Under the pieces are notes generated by a model. That model did no database searches, was not told the origin of the DNA, and saw only the letters and a list, made by a program, of their open reading frames with translations. Below are positions 48,138-60,506 of a stretch of 64,000 nucleotides of DNA, piece after piece (positions within the stretch are counted from its first letter, which is position 1; each line of letters opens with the position of its first letter). Made by a program: the position numbers and the translations under genes. The DNA comes from Scolanthus callimorphus (taxonomy: Eukaryota; Cnidaria; Anthozoa; Actiniaria; Edwardsiidae), in the NCBI GenBank assembly GCA_033964015.1, contig CM066912.1, forward strand, positions 24,649,605-24,713,604, in the 5' to 3' direction.

Positions 48138-50173
48138 CTACAGCCCATTCATTAAATAATCTACTTTAGAGTACCGTGGCCTCTGAAGAAAATTAAGCCA
48201 GGGTCGCCCAACCAACACAATGACAGCAAACAAGAACAAGAAGCCAAAGAACAGTGCAATGACCAGTGATGAATTATTAGTATGATTGCTGGGTGATTCT
48301 TGTGCCACGTTCTTTGTTGCTTTTGTTTTGGTTTTGACAGTGGAAGAGAGCTCTGTTTTAATGGCATTTGTTGTGGGGCTTGTACTTGTAGCTGCGCTTG
48401 TCTGGTTCTGTTGAGTAGTCACTGGTTTGGTAGTCACTAAAGGAGAAGAAAATAGGCTGCTTATAAATAGCCAAAACTGCTGCATTGTGATCTATTTAAT
48501 GTTTTCAAAACATCCATTTATTTAAAGAATGCCTGTCAACCATCATGCAATGCAGCTGTTGTATCGATTTTCGTATAATACGAAAATACTTCTGAGCCAC
48601 TTTGTGAGCATTTGAAGTTCGATATTTTCTTGGCACATTTAGATATACTTCACTGCCGTATGCATTGACTACCATTGTGAACGTTCTTCAAGTTTGTGTG
48701 CAACAGAACAGGGCAAAGCGAGAAACCCCTTGCACATTTGGTTCGTTTACCACGGTCATGTTGCATGATGGTCGGCAGGCATTCTTTACAATGCTTTTCT
48801 TCCTGGTTCATAAATCAAGGATTGTGGCCAATCAATTCCTTTGACAGGGAGACCTTTGAATAGACCCAGGCCTTCTGATATTTCCCAGAAAAAATACTGA
48901 ATTTTGCTGGATTTTAAGGTATATTTCGCAGGAATACCACAGTGCAACACAGCCTTTGGTTGATTTTCACATCATACATGAGACAAGAGGAAAGCGCTAT
49001 ACACTGTGGCATTAAAAGTGTCTTTAATTTTGACTTATTTCAATAGGCAATATTTATATTCAAAAAGTCAGACTGGTGTCCAGCTCAGTGCACTTGGAAA
49101 AGGCGAAACAAAAGAACCCCCCCCGCATGAGTCTCACTTGAGTGTTCATCCCAGTCGAATTGTTTGAATATGAATATTGCCTATTGCTTGTTGAAAGTTT
49201 ATTCAAGACAAAATTTTAAAGATTTTGCAAGGAATGTTCATATTTTGTTTGTTTATCAACAATTAAAGTACTGACGGTTGCGGTGTGGTAGATAGGCAGT
49301 ATTTAAGCAGCAAAAATCTAACATGTGCATTAAAAAATTCAGCTGCTACATTATCTGCTGTACTCACTTCCACCTTGACAATGGTCTAAAAAATGCAGCA
49401 AGTACACCATTAAGGCATACAAAAACTTGAGAAATATTGAGTTTATACATATTCGATTACTTGCTCAGATTTATAAATTAATTTGCATATATCCTTGTAC
49501 ACATACATATATGTACATATTAATTAATGAGCGCAATCGTTTATGCTGAAATCAATGGCAGCATTCGTGTACAACGATTGGCCTCATTTCAAAGAAAATC
49601 ATACTGATTTATTATGTATGGTGTGTATGTGTTGTTACTCACCAAGTCGTGATCAAAACGCAAATTACGGGTAAATATTACAAATTTCGAAACCAGAAAC
49701 AAGATAAAATAATTAATCATAATAATTGTAACACCCAGCAGTGGTGCAAGATAAAAGCAAGTACAAATTCACAAACCTTGCGTTGGAATTGCAGATTTCA
49801 CAACTTTGAGTTTGACTCCGACGACCGATTTCGAAAAGTTTCTCTTTCGAACGCAGAAGTTCTCCGAATCTGGCGGTTTGCAGGCGATAAGAAAACAGTT
49901 GTTTCCCTCTCGGCTTGTGGAGTTGTAAAATACATAAATATTACATTCGCCCTTTTGGCAGCAAGCTGAGTTACACTGTGCTTCTGTAGAGAAGTTAAAA
50001 CCCGCAACTACCGTAGCATTTTTGTTTTTCGATTTTGACTCCTCTATGTCTATTATGCTGTCTGCCTCCTTCTTGAATTCACATTTCGGCTTTTCTTTCG
50101 CGAAATTTGCAGTAAAAGTAACTAGAAGGATGATTATTCCAAGTAACATATTGGTTCCTGTTGGTTTTTCCAT
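48138..50173 (-). CDS. MANSC-domain type I membrane protein
   Basis: Two exons: 50173-49777 and 48436-48138 (donor CAAG|GTTTGT, acceptor TCTCCTTTAG, phase 1), giving about 230 residues. Chosen start: the Met before KPTGTN, because it puts a hydrophobic signal peptide (MLLGIIILLVTFTANFA) near the N-terminus; the frame is open 24 residues further up and an inner Met is possible. The domain has eight Cys in the order C, C-NSA-CC-QKGE-C, C-FLIA-C, C with a YVFY core, as in MANSC (seven-cysteine N-terminal) domains. Exon 2 gives a Ser/Thr-rich stalk with N-glycosylation sites, one membrane helix (SLVIALFFGFLFLFAVIVLV) and a short tail PRYSKVDYLMNGL. The tail resembles that of vertebrate MANSC1 as I recall it. 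Such proteins are cell-surface; the ligand is unknown. Confidence 0.75.
48437..49776 (-). other. Intron of the MANSC gene
   Basis: Contains a palindrome at about 48521-48795 (AAAGAATGCCTGTCAACCAT opposed to ATGGTCGGCAGGCATTCTTT), probably a MITE. The rest is AT-rich and not recognised. Confidence 0.6.
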
Positions 50174-50245
50174 ATCGTCTGGTAGTTTTATAGCGGTTTT
50201 CTGGAGAGGTTTGCAAACTCGTCGCTCGTCGCCATTCTTGTTCAA

Positions 50246-51159
50246 GCGGAAAAACAGCGTCGTGTTATTGCGCGGACAGAGGGACTGGGGACAAGCTCAC
50301 GCGCGATGTTTTATGGGTAAATATATCAGTCGCACTCACTCTAAACACTCCTCACAGGGATTGCTAAGTTAAAATTTTCCTAACCTATTCACTTCCATTC
50401 AATGCAAACTAGAAATAGGATCCTGTGAAAACTCGAGAAAATATATTATTATATGATTATTGGACAATTTCGGCATTTTATTATTCGCTATATAATTAAT
50501 AAATAACAGATGGATGCGCTTTCCTCGGAACTCCAAATTGGACTCGGCCTGCGGCCTCGTCCAATTTTAGAGTTCCTGTCATAGGCAGATTTAGGGGGGG
50601 GGGGGGGTCTCAGGGGGCCCGGGCCCCCTTTTTCGATAGATTTCCGCCATACATTTACTGTATTTGCAAGAGCAAGGTTTCAACTTTGGCCTCCATTTTC
50701 ATTGTCCCCCCCCCCCCCTCCCCTTTTTAGAGTGAGATGGATCCGCCCCTGCCTCTGAATCATCCACCATATCAAGAAAATTGGGCCAAAAACTGTCGTT
50801 TTGCCGACGTTGCAAAACTTCCTTATTAGGAAATTCCCCCTTACCTTATTTGGGAGGTCTGTAAGTACTTCTCCTCATATCTTAGCGAAAAAGCAGGACA
50901 TTTTACCAAAACTTGCAGATACTCGAGAAACATCATTCTCTTGGTCGCCATTTTGTTTTTGCCCCCCGTCGAGGGGCCTGAGACACGTGTTGAAGACCAC
51001 AGGCAGCCCGCGCGGATTTGCCATAAAAACGACAGCACTTTCTTGATATGCTTTTTCTTAATTGGACAGCACGGAGTCCTATTTATATATACTTATTACA
51101 AAATAGCTCTAGCTACGTCCCTGCAGTTGCCTATATTTTTTAATATCTTTATCAAGAGT
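50246..51159. other. No gene seen; G/C-run foldback debris
   Basis: Upstream of the MANSC gene. Short palindromes: GGAACTCCAAATTGGAC opposed to GTCCAATTTTAGAGTTCC (50527-50577), and a G14 run opposed to a C15 run (50594-50720). Open frames at 50801-51046 overlap on both strands and lack splice context. Confidence 0.5.
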
Positions 51160-51975
51160 GGATGAACAAGAGTTAGAATCTTTCCCTACTGTATTTGTCC
51201 ACATCACAGTCAGAAAAGTGTCTATTTTTAGATTTGAGTTTCACGCGCGAAGGCTCGAATGCTCGTATACCCAATACACAACAAAATAGATAATATCCTA
51301 CCTTATCTTTGCGATTTTAACGGTTTTTTCATTGATCTGCGATTCAATTTTAGGCTGGATCTCAGAACTGTTCGCGTGGCGAGAAAGTGGGAGCCCTGTG
51401 GATGACGAATTTTCGCGGGCATCCTAGTTCTAAAAATAGACACTTTTCTGACTGTGATTCGGGCCTACATAGTAAATATGGAAACTCTTGGTAATCCACT
51501 CTTGCTTTATGCCCTAGGACAACTAAATCTTTGCAACACTTCCCTAATTCTAAAAATTCTAAAAAAAATTTCCTGGGAATGTTCCATGACCAAGAGTGGA
51601 TTACCAAGAGTTTCCATATTTACTATGTACGCCCGAATCACAGTCAGAAAAGTGTCTATTTTTAGAACTAGGTTTCCCGCTAAAATTCGTCATCCACAGG
51701 GTTCCACTTTCTCGTCACGCGAAGAGTTGTGAGATCCAGCCTAAAATTAAATCACAGATCATTCGAAAAACCTTTAAAGTCGCAAATATAAGGTAGGATA
51801 TTCTCTATTTTTTTGTGTGTTGGGTATACGATGAATTCAGGGAAATCAAGAGGGGATTCGAATACTTTCGCGCGTGAAATTCAAATCTAAAAATAGACAC
51901 TTTGCCGACTGTGATGTGGACAAATACAGTACGAAAGATTCTAGCTCTTGTTAATCCACTCTTGTCAATACATAA
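51160..51975. mobile_element. 800-base foldback element
   Basis: Both arms carry, in mirror order, TTAGAATCTTT/AAAGATTCTA, TGTCCACATCACAGTC, AAGTGTCTATTTTTAGA, TAGGCTGGATCTCA and TTGGTAATCCACTCTTG. The centre is near 51565. A further copy of CCACTCTTGTCAATACATAA is tandemly repeated at about 51956-52010. The long open frame running through it on the minus strand is not treated as a gene. Confidence 0.75.
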
Positions 51976-52769
51976 TAAAAATTTTAATCCACTCTTGTCA
52001 ATACATAATAAAAATTTCGGCGCGATTCGCGCGCAAAGAATATACTCTAATATAGTCTTTTGCAACTCGCGAAACGAAGACACTACCTTCGTACCGTTCA
52101 CAAGAGCAAGTGTATCTTGGCGAGGAAAAACAAACTCTTCCAAAAATGCCCTGCAGTGATAGGCCTGGCGGGCAGTCACTATGTTCGAAAGAAGAGTAAG
52201 CGTGAGTTCGAAGTTACAGGCATAGAAATTCGTCATTTGGTCGCGCTTCACGCAAATGAATAATAATAATTTCGTCACTGATTTCGGCGCGCAATTTCGG
52301 CGCGCAACGAAAGAAAATGCGATCCCCTTTATCTGTAAATTGTCTTCTACTAGGTCGAATCGGGGTCGGGGGGGGGGGGTCACGAAAACGTTTAACTGTT
52401 CTGAGGGGGGATCACGTTAATCGTTGTACTCATAGAGGGAGGATCACTGATCACTGTATTACCCCAAATCCTCTGAACCCCCCAGGCGATAAATAATGAC
52501 CGGTCCCTAAACGACAAAAAAAAATTAACTGCAAAGCGGTGTCTTGTTTGGTTACCAGTCTCCCCCGTGACCATACTCAGGAGTTAGCGGCTTGCAGCAT
52601 CACACACAACTGGGATTTGGCGATTGGGACCGGGATTTGGCGAAATTTTACACTGGAAAATGGGAGTAGGACCCCCCTTCTGGACCCTGTTAATCGGATC
52701 CCCACTTTCCTCTTGTAGACCTTATACAACTAGCCATATCAAGATAATTGTGTCGTTTTTGTCAATGCT
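51976..52769. other. No gene seen
   Basis: Includes G runs and TCACTGATCACTG palindromic words near 52370-52460. Nothing identified. Confidence 0.4.
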
Positions 52770-53830
52770 TACCCGTGCGTGACGCGGGCTACCTGTGTAG
52801 CTATTTCCGGGCTCCTGGGGACTAAAGCAAAGATGGCGGCCAACACGAATAGCGTTTCTCCAAAACCTGCAAGTTTTGTCGAACGTTTTGGCAATTTAGG
52901 GCACGAAATGAGCGCGGAAAACTTCTGTAACTTCAAATATAGTAAGTAGAAACTTCCATATAAAGTAATTTTAGAAAACGACACATTTCAACGGGAAATA
53001 TCTTGTGATCCATCATATCGCTCGAGCCTTTGAAGAGTAAAAAACACGCCCTTTGAGCCTACTCTTTTTATTTCACTAATTTCACCCGACCACCCTCTAC
53101 AAATGACGTGCATTAAAATTTCAATATAGAGTTTTTATCCTATGTTTTTTTTATGATATAGCTACGATATAACGCGCGCTCTGATTGGTCCACATCTATA
53201 CTCTATTTCTATGCTGATAAAGTAATGGTTCTTCCCTGCTATATCGTAAAGCATTAGAGCTTATTTCCATGATTTTATCGGCGCAATATAGAGCACTTGT
53301 GATGTAGGGAGGGACACTCGAAACTTCGAAACGCTTTAAATCAGTTCTCGTGTCTCTCCCAACATCACGCGTGCTCTATTGCGCCGATAAAGTCATAGTA
53401 GCATACCACGGAAAATCGTCATACGCGACGTCCTTGTAGCCTTGTAGTCTAGGTTATAGATACGAGCCTTTAGGCGAGTTTGTGAAGACAAATACAAGTG
53501 AAAAATGGGATCCCTTGGTGTGCTACGAGAATGCATTCAGGTTCCAGACTCGTAGCCACGGTCCGCGCCTGCGAAGTAACGCAATACAGGTAACAAATAG
53601 TCCAGTAACGCAAAACGGAAAGAAACACAAGTAACGCCTTGCGACGAGTGTGACATTGTATAGCTATAGTATACCACGCTACAGAAAATACAGGGCGGAA
53701 GTTTGAATCAAACGTTCACATGGCGCTTTTCAAAAATGTCCTCAAAACCCAGGACAGATTTGGAGAGAATTGTTGGCTCTCAAGAGCCTGGTACTAGCAA
53801 CACAGGTAACCCGCGTCACGCACACGGATG
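52770..53830. mobile_element. TIR-bounded element with exon-like ends
   Basis: The left CCGTGCGTGACGCGGGCTAC and the complement of the right GTAACCCGCGTCACGCAC are inverted repeats extending for about 50 bases. Just inside the left end is a plus-strand ATG in strong context (AAAGATGGCGGCC, 52832) with 36 open codons before a GTAAGT donor. Just inside the right end is another ATG (53735) with 23 open codons. A complete palindrome of the CGCAATAGAGCACGCGTGAT family (53268-53400) is nested in it. I do not recognise the peptides; most likely this is a non-autonomous transposon that captured or mimics promoter/exon sequence. Confidence 0.45.
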
Positions 53831-54394
53831 ATTACGATAGACCGGTGATTACATGTGAGACCTGTGCAAACTTAGACCGGTCTGACTTCGTACCGGTCTC
53901 ATGTTATTGTCACCGCCTTAGTGATAAGCAACGGAATTCTTGCGTTCTAATTGCATCCGTGAGGGACATTATTTTCTGTTGCGTGGTACAAATACTTTAC
54001 TAAGCGGTAAAACCTTTCTAAAAATAACTAGATCTGTCAAAATACCTTACCAGCACTGAGGGGCATGCCAGAGAGATACGCCCCTGTTTATGAGCCCCAT
54101 GTCTAGCTACAATACCATCACCATTATGCATGCGACTCAATAACACACAAAGAGCTACGCCGTACATCAACTACCAGGGTTTCAAATGCAGACAGGAGGA
54201 GGCGAGAACGAAAACGGCTGTTGAGAACTCATGCATTTTCACACGAGGAGAGACAGAGAGGTATTACCTGAGAGAGTGATACCTCATGACAAAAACAGTG
54301 CCATCCCCCCCCCCCCCATCCCTCCTCCGCGCCGCCCCTGGCAAATTAATGTACGCTAGATTATTCTATTTTTCAACGACTAACGTTTACTGCA
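53831..54394. other. No gene seen
   Basis: Contains a GACCGGTxxTxxC palindromic pair near 53842-53900 and a C run at about 54307-54318. Nothing identified. Confidence 0.4.
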
Positions 54395-55085
54395 ATTTTC
54401 ATAGTTCTACGAACTCTCACTATTAACGATTTCCAACCGTAAAACCGCCTTCAGAACAGAACAGGACAGAAACCTTTATTTAAGCAATAAAAGTACTTTC
54501 CGCGTGCTCTCTACTTTCTTACAAACACGAGGGGGATGTGGGAGAACTGATCAAAACTTGAAAGACACGAGCCGAAGGCGAGTGTCTTTCAAGTTTTATC
54601 AGTTCGACCAACATTCCCCGAGTGTTTGTAAGAAACCTTTCAGAAATAACATACACACGCGCGACAGCGTTGCGTGACAATCGTGTTTCTCAGGTCTCTT
54701 ACAAACACGCTTTTTAACCAATCAGAATGCGCACATTCACAATACAACATAGGTGTTATTTTCTAATTAGTTATAAGGCTCAGGGTAGCCCTTTCAGATT
54801 GAATAAAAACAACTTGTAAGCAACAGGAGCCCCGAGCACTAGTAAAATGTTAATCAAACTCCTGAGTCTTTTCGTCGTTACTCGTTGTGGTTTTTGATTG
54901 GCCAGCGCCTACAGCGCTAAAATGGCTTCCTGTCACGCCATCAATGGTTAGGTGCTGGCCAATCAAAAAGCACAAAGAGTAACGACGAAAAGACTCGGGA
55001 TTTTGATTGGCAGAAGCCAGAAGGCGATTTGACGGTTGGAAACGTTAGCGAGAGTTCGCAGAATTATGAAAACCGCAGTAAAAAC
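54395..55085. mobile_element. MITE family X copy 2, split by MITE family Y
   Basis: The outer parts match 5450-5757 (TTTCCAACCGTAAAACCGCC; TTTTCGTCGTTACT and its complement; ATGAAAACCGCAGTAA at the right end). About 390 bases are inserted, containing family Y in reverse orientation relative to 36990-37312 (ACACGAGCCGAAGGCGAGTG centre; AACACGCTTTTTAACCAATC). Y therefore inserted after X. Confidence 0.8.
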
Positions 55086-56061
55086 TTATAAGCCGTTTCT
55101 AAGCTCACGCTTAACCCCATTGAGACCCCTAATTACACCATCACCTAAGGAGTTTCACTAAGGGTGGCTTCCACATATTGGTTCAGCCTCGTAACATGGT
55201 ATATGGGCGCAGGGATCAAAGGGGGAAGGGAGGGGGGAGAGAAACTCCCCTATTGGGGCGGAGGTGCTCGTCGTACCTTGAATCCTGCCTCTGGTACCTT
55301 ATGGGGTAAAATTCCAAAACGTGAGATTTTTTCCAGATAGGTACCTCTTAGAGATTCGTTCAGCAAAACCAAACAACAGTGGTTTCATCAATATCACACT
55401 TGTTGGTACCTTTCAGGGGTCAAAATCAATTAAGTTAGGGGTAAAATCGAACGTTACCTACGAGCACCCCCGCCCCTTAAATAGAGTCCCCCATTGGTTT
55501 CAAAGCTCAAAATATGAGGAGCCGGGGAGCCGGCTCAGGATCATAATCAGAATTTTAAATGTGAACAGTGATCAAAATGCAATAGAGTCCTAAAAGTGTG
55601 ACGTCTCAAATTTCAGATTTTCGTCCAACTGATAATGAAAGACCAACTCCAAAGAACGATGCACGCAAAAAATGAGGTAAATCGGTTGAAACGCGAAAGA
55701 GATATGGCCCGCTGAATACATACTAATTTTCTTTAACAAATCACCTTATTTTAGACGCAGTTCATAAAACTTTATGAACTGAACTAGAAATTCTGTGATT
55801 TGTTAAAGAAAATTATGTATTCAGCGGGCCATATCTCGGTCGCGTTGCAACCGATTTGCATCATTTTTGGTGTCTAGATTTCATTCGATATGCTTTTTGT
55901 AAGTCAAGGGACAAATATTGCTCAATCGAAAATTTGTTTTTGTGTGTGACGTCATCACTTTAGTACTCTGTTAGAGCTTAGGGATTATAACTGGCGAAAA
56001 CTAAGGGTACTGCTATGTGAGCCGAATATACCATTTTACAAACCTGTTGGGTGCTAGTTAA
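55086..56061. repeat. Foldback element at 55582-55975 and flank
   Basis: 55582-55975: ATAGAGTCCTAAAAGTGTGA at the left, an inner AATCACCTTATTTTAGACGC palindrome, CAGCGGGCCATATCTCGGTC and AGTGATGACGTCACA-like ends. It is the family of 42205-42545. An open frame at 55321-55593 precedes it without splice sites. It lies just downstream of the GH5-like gene. Confidence 0.65.
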
Positions 56062-58471
56062 CTATCTAACCACTGTTCGGATGCCACATATTTTCGGCGA
56101 TCTTCTCCAGCACTGCCGCCATGTCAAGCTCTCTCCCTTTGATGGTTTGCGTCCCTGTAATCCACGTACTGGTCTTGGTCTGGTAATAATATCCAGCACA
56201 TTCACGGACGAGGGAATCTCATTCTTCTTCAATTCTGCAACAAAAAAGGCCGCGAAGTTTTCCACTTCCTGCTGAGTAAGGGATCCATCCTTGTTGTCTT
56301 GCGGCATCCAAGCGCCCAAGTAGGTCCGAAGCCCCTTGTTTGCGGTGAAATCGGTCGCGTGTTTGATAGCAGCGCGCGCTTGGTTTCTTCCGTCTTCGCC
56401 GTCGTTTCCTGAACCATCGCCTGTCCAATACTTCTTGGTCGAGCTGTCGCTGTTCGGACCGGAGGCGTAGAGATGCCATTCCGCCATCATGTATTCATCG
56501 TCACTATAGATATCATCATCAATCTTCACCAAGTCATCGGCTGTTTTTTCTGGTGATCCAAGAATCAGAATACGCTCGGTGTTCTTCCCTCCAGTGCCTC
56601 GGATGCTACTGACAACGGCTCTCGTCCATTCATTGTACTTGGTGTTATTCATGCGTAGGCTTTGACCACACGTTTCTTTGCTTCCACATGCATCAATGCC
56701 GAGTTCCGTGAAAAGGTTGAAGCTACATGCATAGCTCTTGTCTTTAAGATGCGTAGCCACCTTGAGACAAAGACAAAACATATCAATGATCAAGGCCCCT
56801 CGGTCGGGTACAAAAACAAAATGTGCGACCAAGAGAACGAGTATCTCGGCAAGTTTTGGTAAATTTTCCAGCTTTTTTGGCTAAGATATAAATACTTCAA
56901 TACCTTCCAAATAAAGTAAGGGGAAAGTCGACAGTTTGACCCTTTAGTACCCCTCTAGTCTATTAGGCCGTTGTGTCGGGGCGGGGGGTGGGGGGAGCCT
57001 TTGTTTTTGCTTGGGGTGGGGTTGGGGGGGAGCCCACACATGGTAACATTAAAACTAAACATTTTGCTTCGCTAGGGGAAGGGATCTCCCCCCCGTCCCT
57101 CCGCTAGCTACGTTGCACTGAGTAAATACTTACCAAGGTCCACCAAGTGAGGTATCTTTGCTTGGCTGCTTCGGTAGCGTAGGCTTCGTCGTGATGGTGA
57201 ATCCAGGAGATGATCGGCGTCACGCCTACTTCAATGCACTTATCCACCACAGTTGTCAGGTTATTGAGGAATCTATAGCATTATAGGAAAGCAAGAGAAG
57301 GCTTAGTATAGGGGGATTTACAGTTTGGGCTCATTTGCATAAGCAGGGTCTAGTTTCAGGATGTTTTTAACATTAAAAAGGAGCTCGAAAATAATCAGCA
57401 CCGAATATGAGTAGCGGAATGCAAATAAATCCTACTCTGAAAATTTGAAGGTTTAACATTCAGTTGTAAGAACGTAGTTAAATGTTCATTTTGGTGAAAT
57501 ATGTGGGCTAATGAGCCGTTTGCCACACAGCAATCCACTCATTTTTAAAACCTTCGTAGAGCCCCCAAAACGAACGTAAACGTCAATAAGTTCTTAGGAA
57601 TAGTAATTATTTCATCTCGCGAACATCTTCATTACATTTTTCAAGAGCAAAGAGGCATTTCCAATAGCCTTGAATTTCTTGGGTGGCAAGAAGCTCATTA
57701 GCCCTGTTTTCTGTAAATTGAACTTATAGCCATGCGCTCATAATTTGAATGACGACCGTAAAGCTTTCTAATTACGATATTCACCAGGCGCTATAGAAAT
57801 TCAGAACATTTATTTTTGTAGCTCCGTTACGCTTGCTGATTTTCAACACAACTACAAACGCCGAAAACGATAACCGAAAACGGCGAAAACAATACGAAAA
57901 CGATAAGTGTGGACGCAAATCTTTTTGAAAACGGAGCTAAAAGTATCCGTTTTCGTTTGAAAATGGTGTAGTGTGGACGGGGTCTTAGTAGTTATTAAAA
58001 CGTTTTGAGGTCAGTATGGATTACAACCAGTCCTACTTAGTGCTGCAACCCTCCCTCCGAAAAAATCCAGAATCCGCCCCCGAAAACGAATCGTAATCGT
58101 ATTTTGCTCATTTGTGAATTGGACTGCAATCATGCTACCTAAATTAACCCAAAAAGTAACTCTTTCCGTGGGTAAACTTACACGGTGAATTTCGGGTTAT
58201 CGGTGTAGCCACTTTTGTACTCGTCTAGATCGGCTCGACAACGAAGACGCAGATTTGTGAAGTTCTTTCCGTAAACATCAATAATGTTCTGGGGCTTGTA
58301 AGCAGTTTTCTTTGCGAACATGGTCTTGTTGGTCTTGAAGTAGTTAGTAGCGAAACCTGTGCCGATTCTTTTGGCGTAGTTTGATGGACTGATTGGAGAG
58401 TCCTCTGACAAAACACCAGAGAAAAGGACGGAGAAGGTGGAGATGACCAGGAACGTGGCGAAAGTTTGCAT
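56062..58471 (-). CDS. Secreted glycoside hydrolase family 5-like protein
   Basis: Three exons: 58471-58182, 57272-57134 and 56760-56062, phases agree, about 375 residues. The start was chosen for the signal peptide MQTFATFLVISTFSVLFSG. GH5 (cellulase A clan) landmarks: RIGTGFATNYF; NLRLRCRADL (strand 2 Arg); VTPIISWIHHHDEAY (strand 3 His pair); SFNLFTELGID, where the acid/base Glu is normally in an NEP motif; EWHLYASGP (the HxY of strand 6); and RTYLGAWMP, where the nucleophile Glu of GE(F/W)G is Ala. The normal reaction is endo-hydrolysis of beta-glucans, but activity is doubtful here. The last 40 codons look unlike GH5 (Arg-rich), while a shifted frame from about 56210 to the TAG at 56066 reads YYYQTKTSTWITG...ENMWHPNSG, so a frameshift in the gene or the assembly is likely. 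It could be an inactive, binding-only member. Confidence 0.75.
57273..58181 (-). other. Intron 1 of the GH5-like gene
   Basis: About 57845-57990 is a right half of the foldback element at 41985-42192 (AAGTGTGGACGCAAATCTTT, GTGTAGTGTGGACGGGGTCT). The rest is not recognised. Confidence 0.65.
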
Positions 58472-59559
58472 TTTGGTCGCGGTAAAACAACTTGAGTTCT
58501 GTGGACCAAAGTTGCTCGATCGAAGTCTTAACAAGACTGACGTGGTAATGAAACTATATCAAACTAAATAATGTCATTTAGCTCCAGGGCACGTGAAACA
58601 CCGAGATGTTTATTCAGAGGTCCCTCCCGGATCGGTGTCTCTTAGTTCGGGACGCCTGATGAGCCGCCTTCAATAATGAACCGCATTCAGTGATCCATGC
58701 AGTGAAAACCCATTTAGCTACAAGACAACCAACTGAAATACCGTCAAAGAGTACCGTTTTCATTCAGTGAGTCGTCAAAAGGACCAATATCTTATGGTGT
58801 ACCAGATGTATCAATATGAATTGTTTTCATTTTCATAAACAAGAATTTCTCACACATGCATTTTTAGCTGTCGCAATGTTCCCTAGTTACAGATTTTTTA
58901 TGAACTCGAAGGAAACCTAGAAGGCCAGTTAAGAGTTATCAGTGGATAAACACTTATCCAACGGATAAATCCTGAACAAACCTATACAACAGAAAACTTT
59001 TATCCATGGATAACTTTATCCAACCTTTCAAGAACCGATTCCGAGCCGACCAAAAATGTATTTCATTTTGAAAAAATTTTTTAAAACCACAAATCAGTCC
59101 TGTGATGATTTTTTCCGGAGCGCGCAAGCATTTTGGTAAGGCCAAGTAAAAAAAAAAAACATGTTTATCGTCAACGCCCGCATCGTTTTTTTGGAGCCAC
59201 ATCCTTTTTTCTTTTCATTTTTATTTTCACAAATTGTCTCTAAAACGAAGTCAACCGTCCGTCACAAGCGGTTAGAAACTGCTTTGAAATATGGCTTTAA
59301 TGAGCATGGAAATGCTTTGTACGATCATGGATTGCCTTAAGAATAGTTTATGAAACAGTCGTAGTCATTTTGTACACAAAATATGGCATAAACCAATAAC
59401 AAGGCATGAACAAGGAGCAAAAAGAAATGATGAATACAAAATAAAAAGGGTCGCATGGACACCTTTTATTGGAAAGCTCCGGACGATAAACATGTTTATT
59501 TTTTTTTCTTGGCTTGATATTTTATTACTTATGATAAATATCAGAAATAAAGTTCTCCT

Positions 59560-59751
59560 CCTCATCGAGAGGGAACTCCAATCGGTCGAAAGTACACTGC
59601 CCGCTAGACAAAGAGAGGTTGCAGGACTTGATGGGCTGCATTAGATGGCGCAAGTTGCTGCCTCGCAGCTTACAATCACGAGGGCTGTTTCACAGTATAT
59701 CAAAGGCCATTGCACCGGGAGACAACCCCCCTACTTTTACAACAGTGCAAT
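59560..59751 (+). pseudogene. DIRS-like reverse transcriptase fragment, frameshifted copy
   Basis: Nearly identical to the copy at 62100-62304, but an extra C (CTGCCCGCTAG against CTGCCGCTAG) breaks the frame after ELQSVESTLP. Confidence 0.4.
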
Positions 59752-60506
59752 AGGTTCTTTAGCGTCCCCCTAGAACAAGGTGAGAAGGGAAGGCAAAGAC
59801 GGACCTCTTCAAAGTGTTGACTTCGCCATCACTCACTCTATACAAATAAATGTTACAACTCATACAAACAATATCATATTCTCTTCAGTAGAACCGCACA
59901 CTCCTGGCATGTAAAATTGTATCCTTAGTGACACGTCTAAGGAAAAACATATTGGACGGTCATATATTCTTCTCTTTCTGATATCAATGACAATGAATCG
60001 CTATGTCGTTTTTGTTGTTAATTGTATTTCGTGGAAGAAGAGATGCAGAGGAGTTAAAAAATGGCAATTTCCGTGCATTATTAGGGGTAGCGATTGGTAA
60101 ATCCGAGACTTGCCGAGACGCCAAGACCCGCGTTTCAGAATCCGAGCCCGAGACTTTTGACAAATTTCAAAATCCGAGTCCGAGCCTTTTCGCTTCGTCT
60201 CACGGTAAAAATTCAAGACGACTGCCATACGTTTACTGTATTTCTCCAGGGACAATTGCACGGAATTTCACCATTACAAGGCAGTCTCCAAATTTTGTGA
60301 GTCCAGGGGTTGATGTCCCTGCATTTGAAATTGCGCGATTTCTTATAAGTAGTATATCAAGCATAACACATCACGATTTTGAAATGCTGAGAAGTGGGCT
60401 GAAAAAAAAACGAGTAAAAAAATTTATTTTAGCGGACGTCGCGTTTTGAAAATCTGATGAAAAGCCCTTTCGAGTATTTGATATAGCTTCTCAAAAGGAA
60501 TAATAT

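Noticed and set aside
51805..52383. 192-codon minus-strand frame
   Set aside because: It runs through a foldback element and a tandem duplication (LLCIDKSG repeated), starts in a G run and shows no domain.
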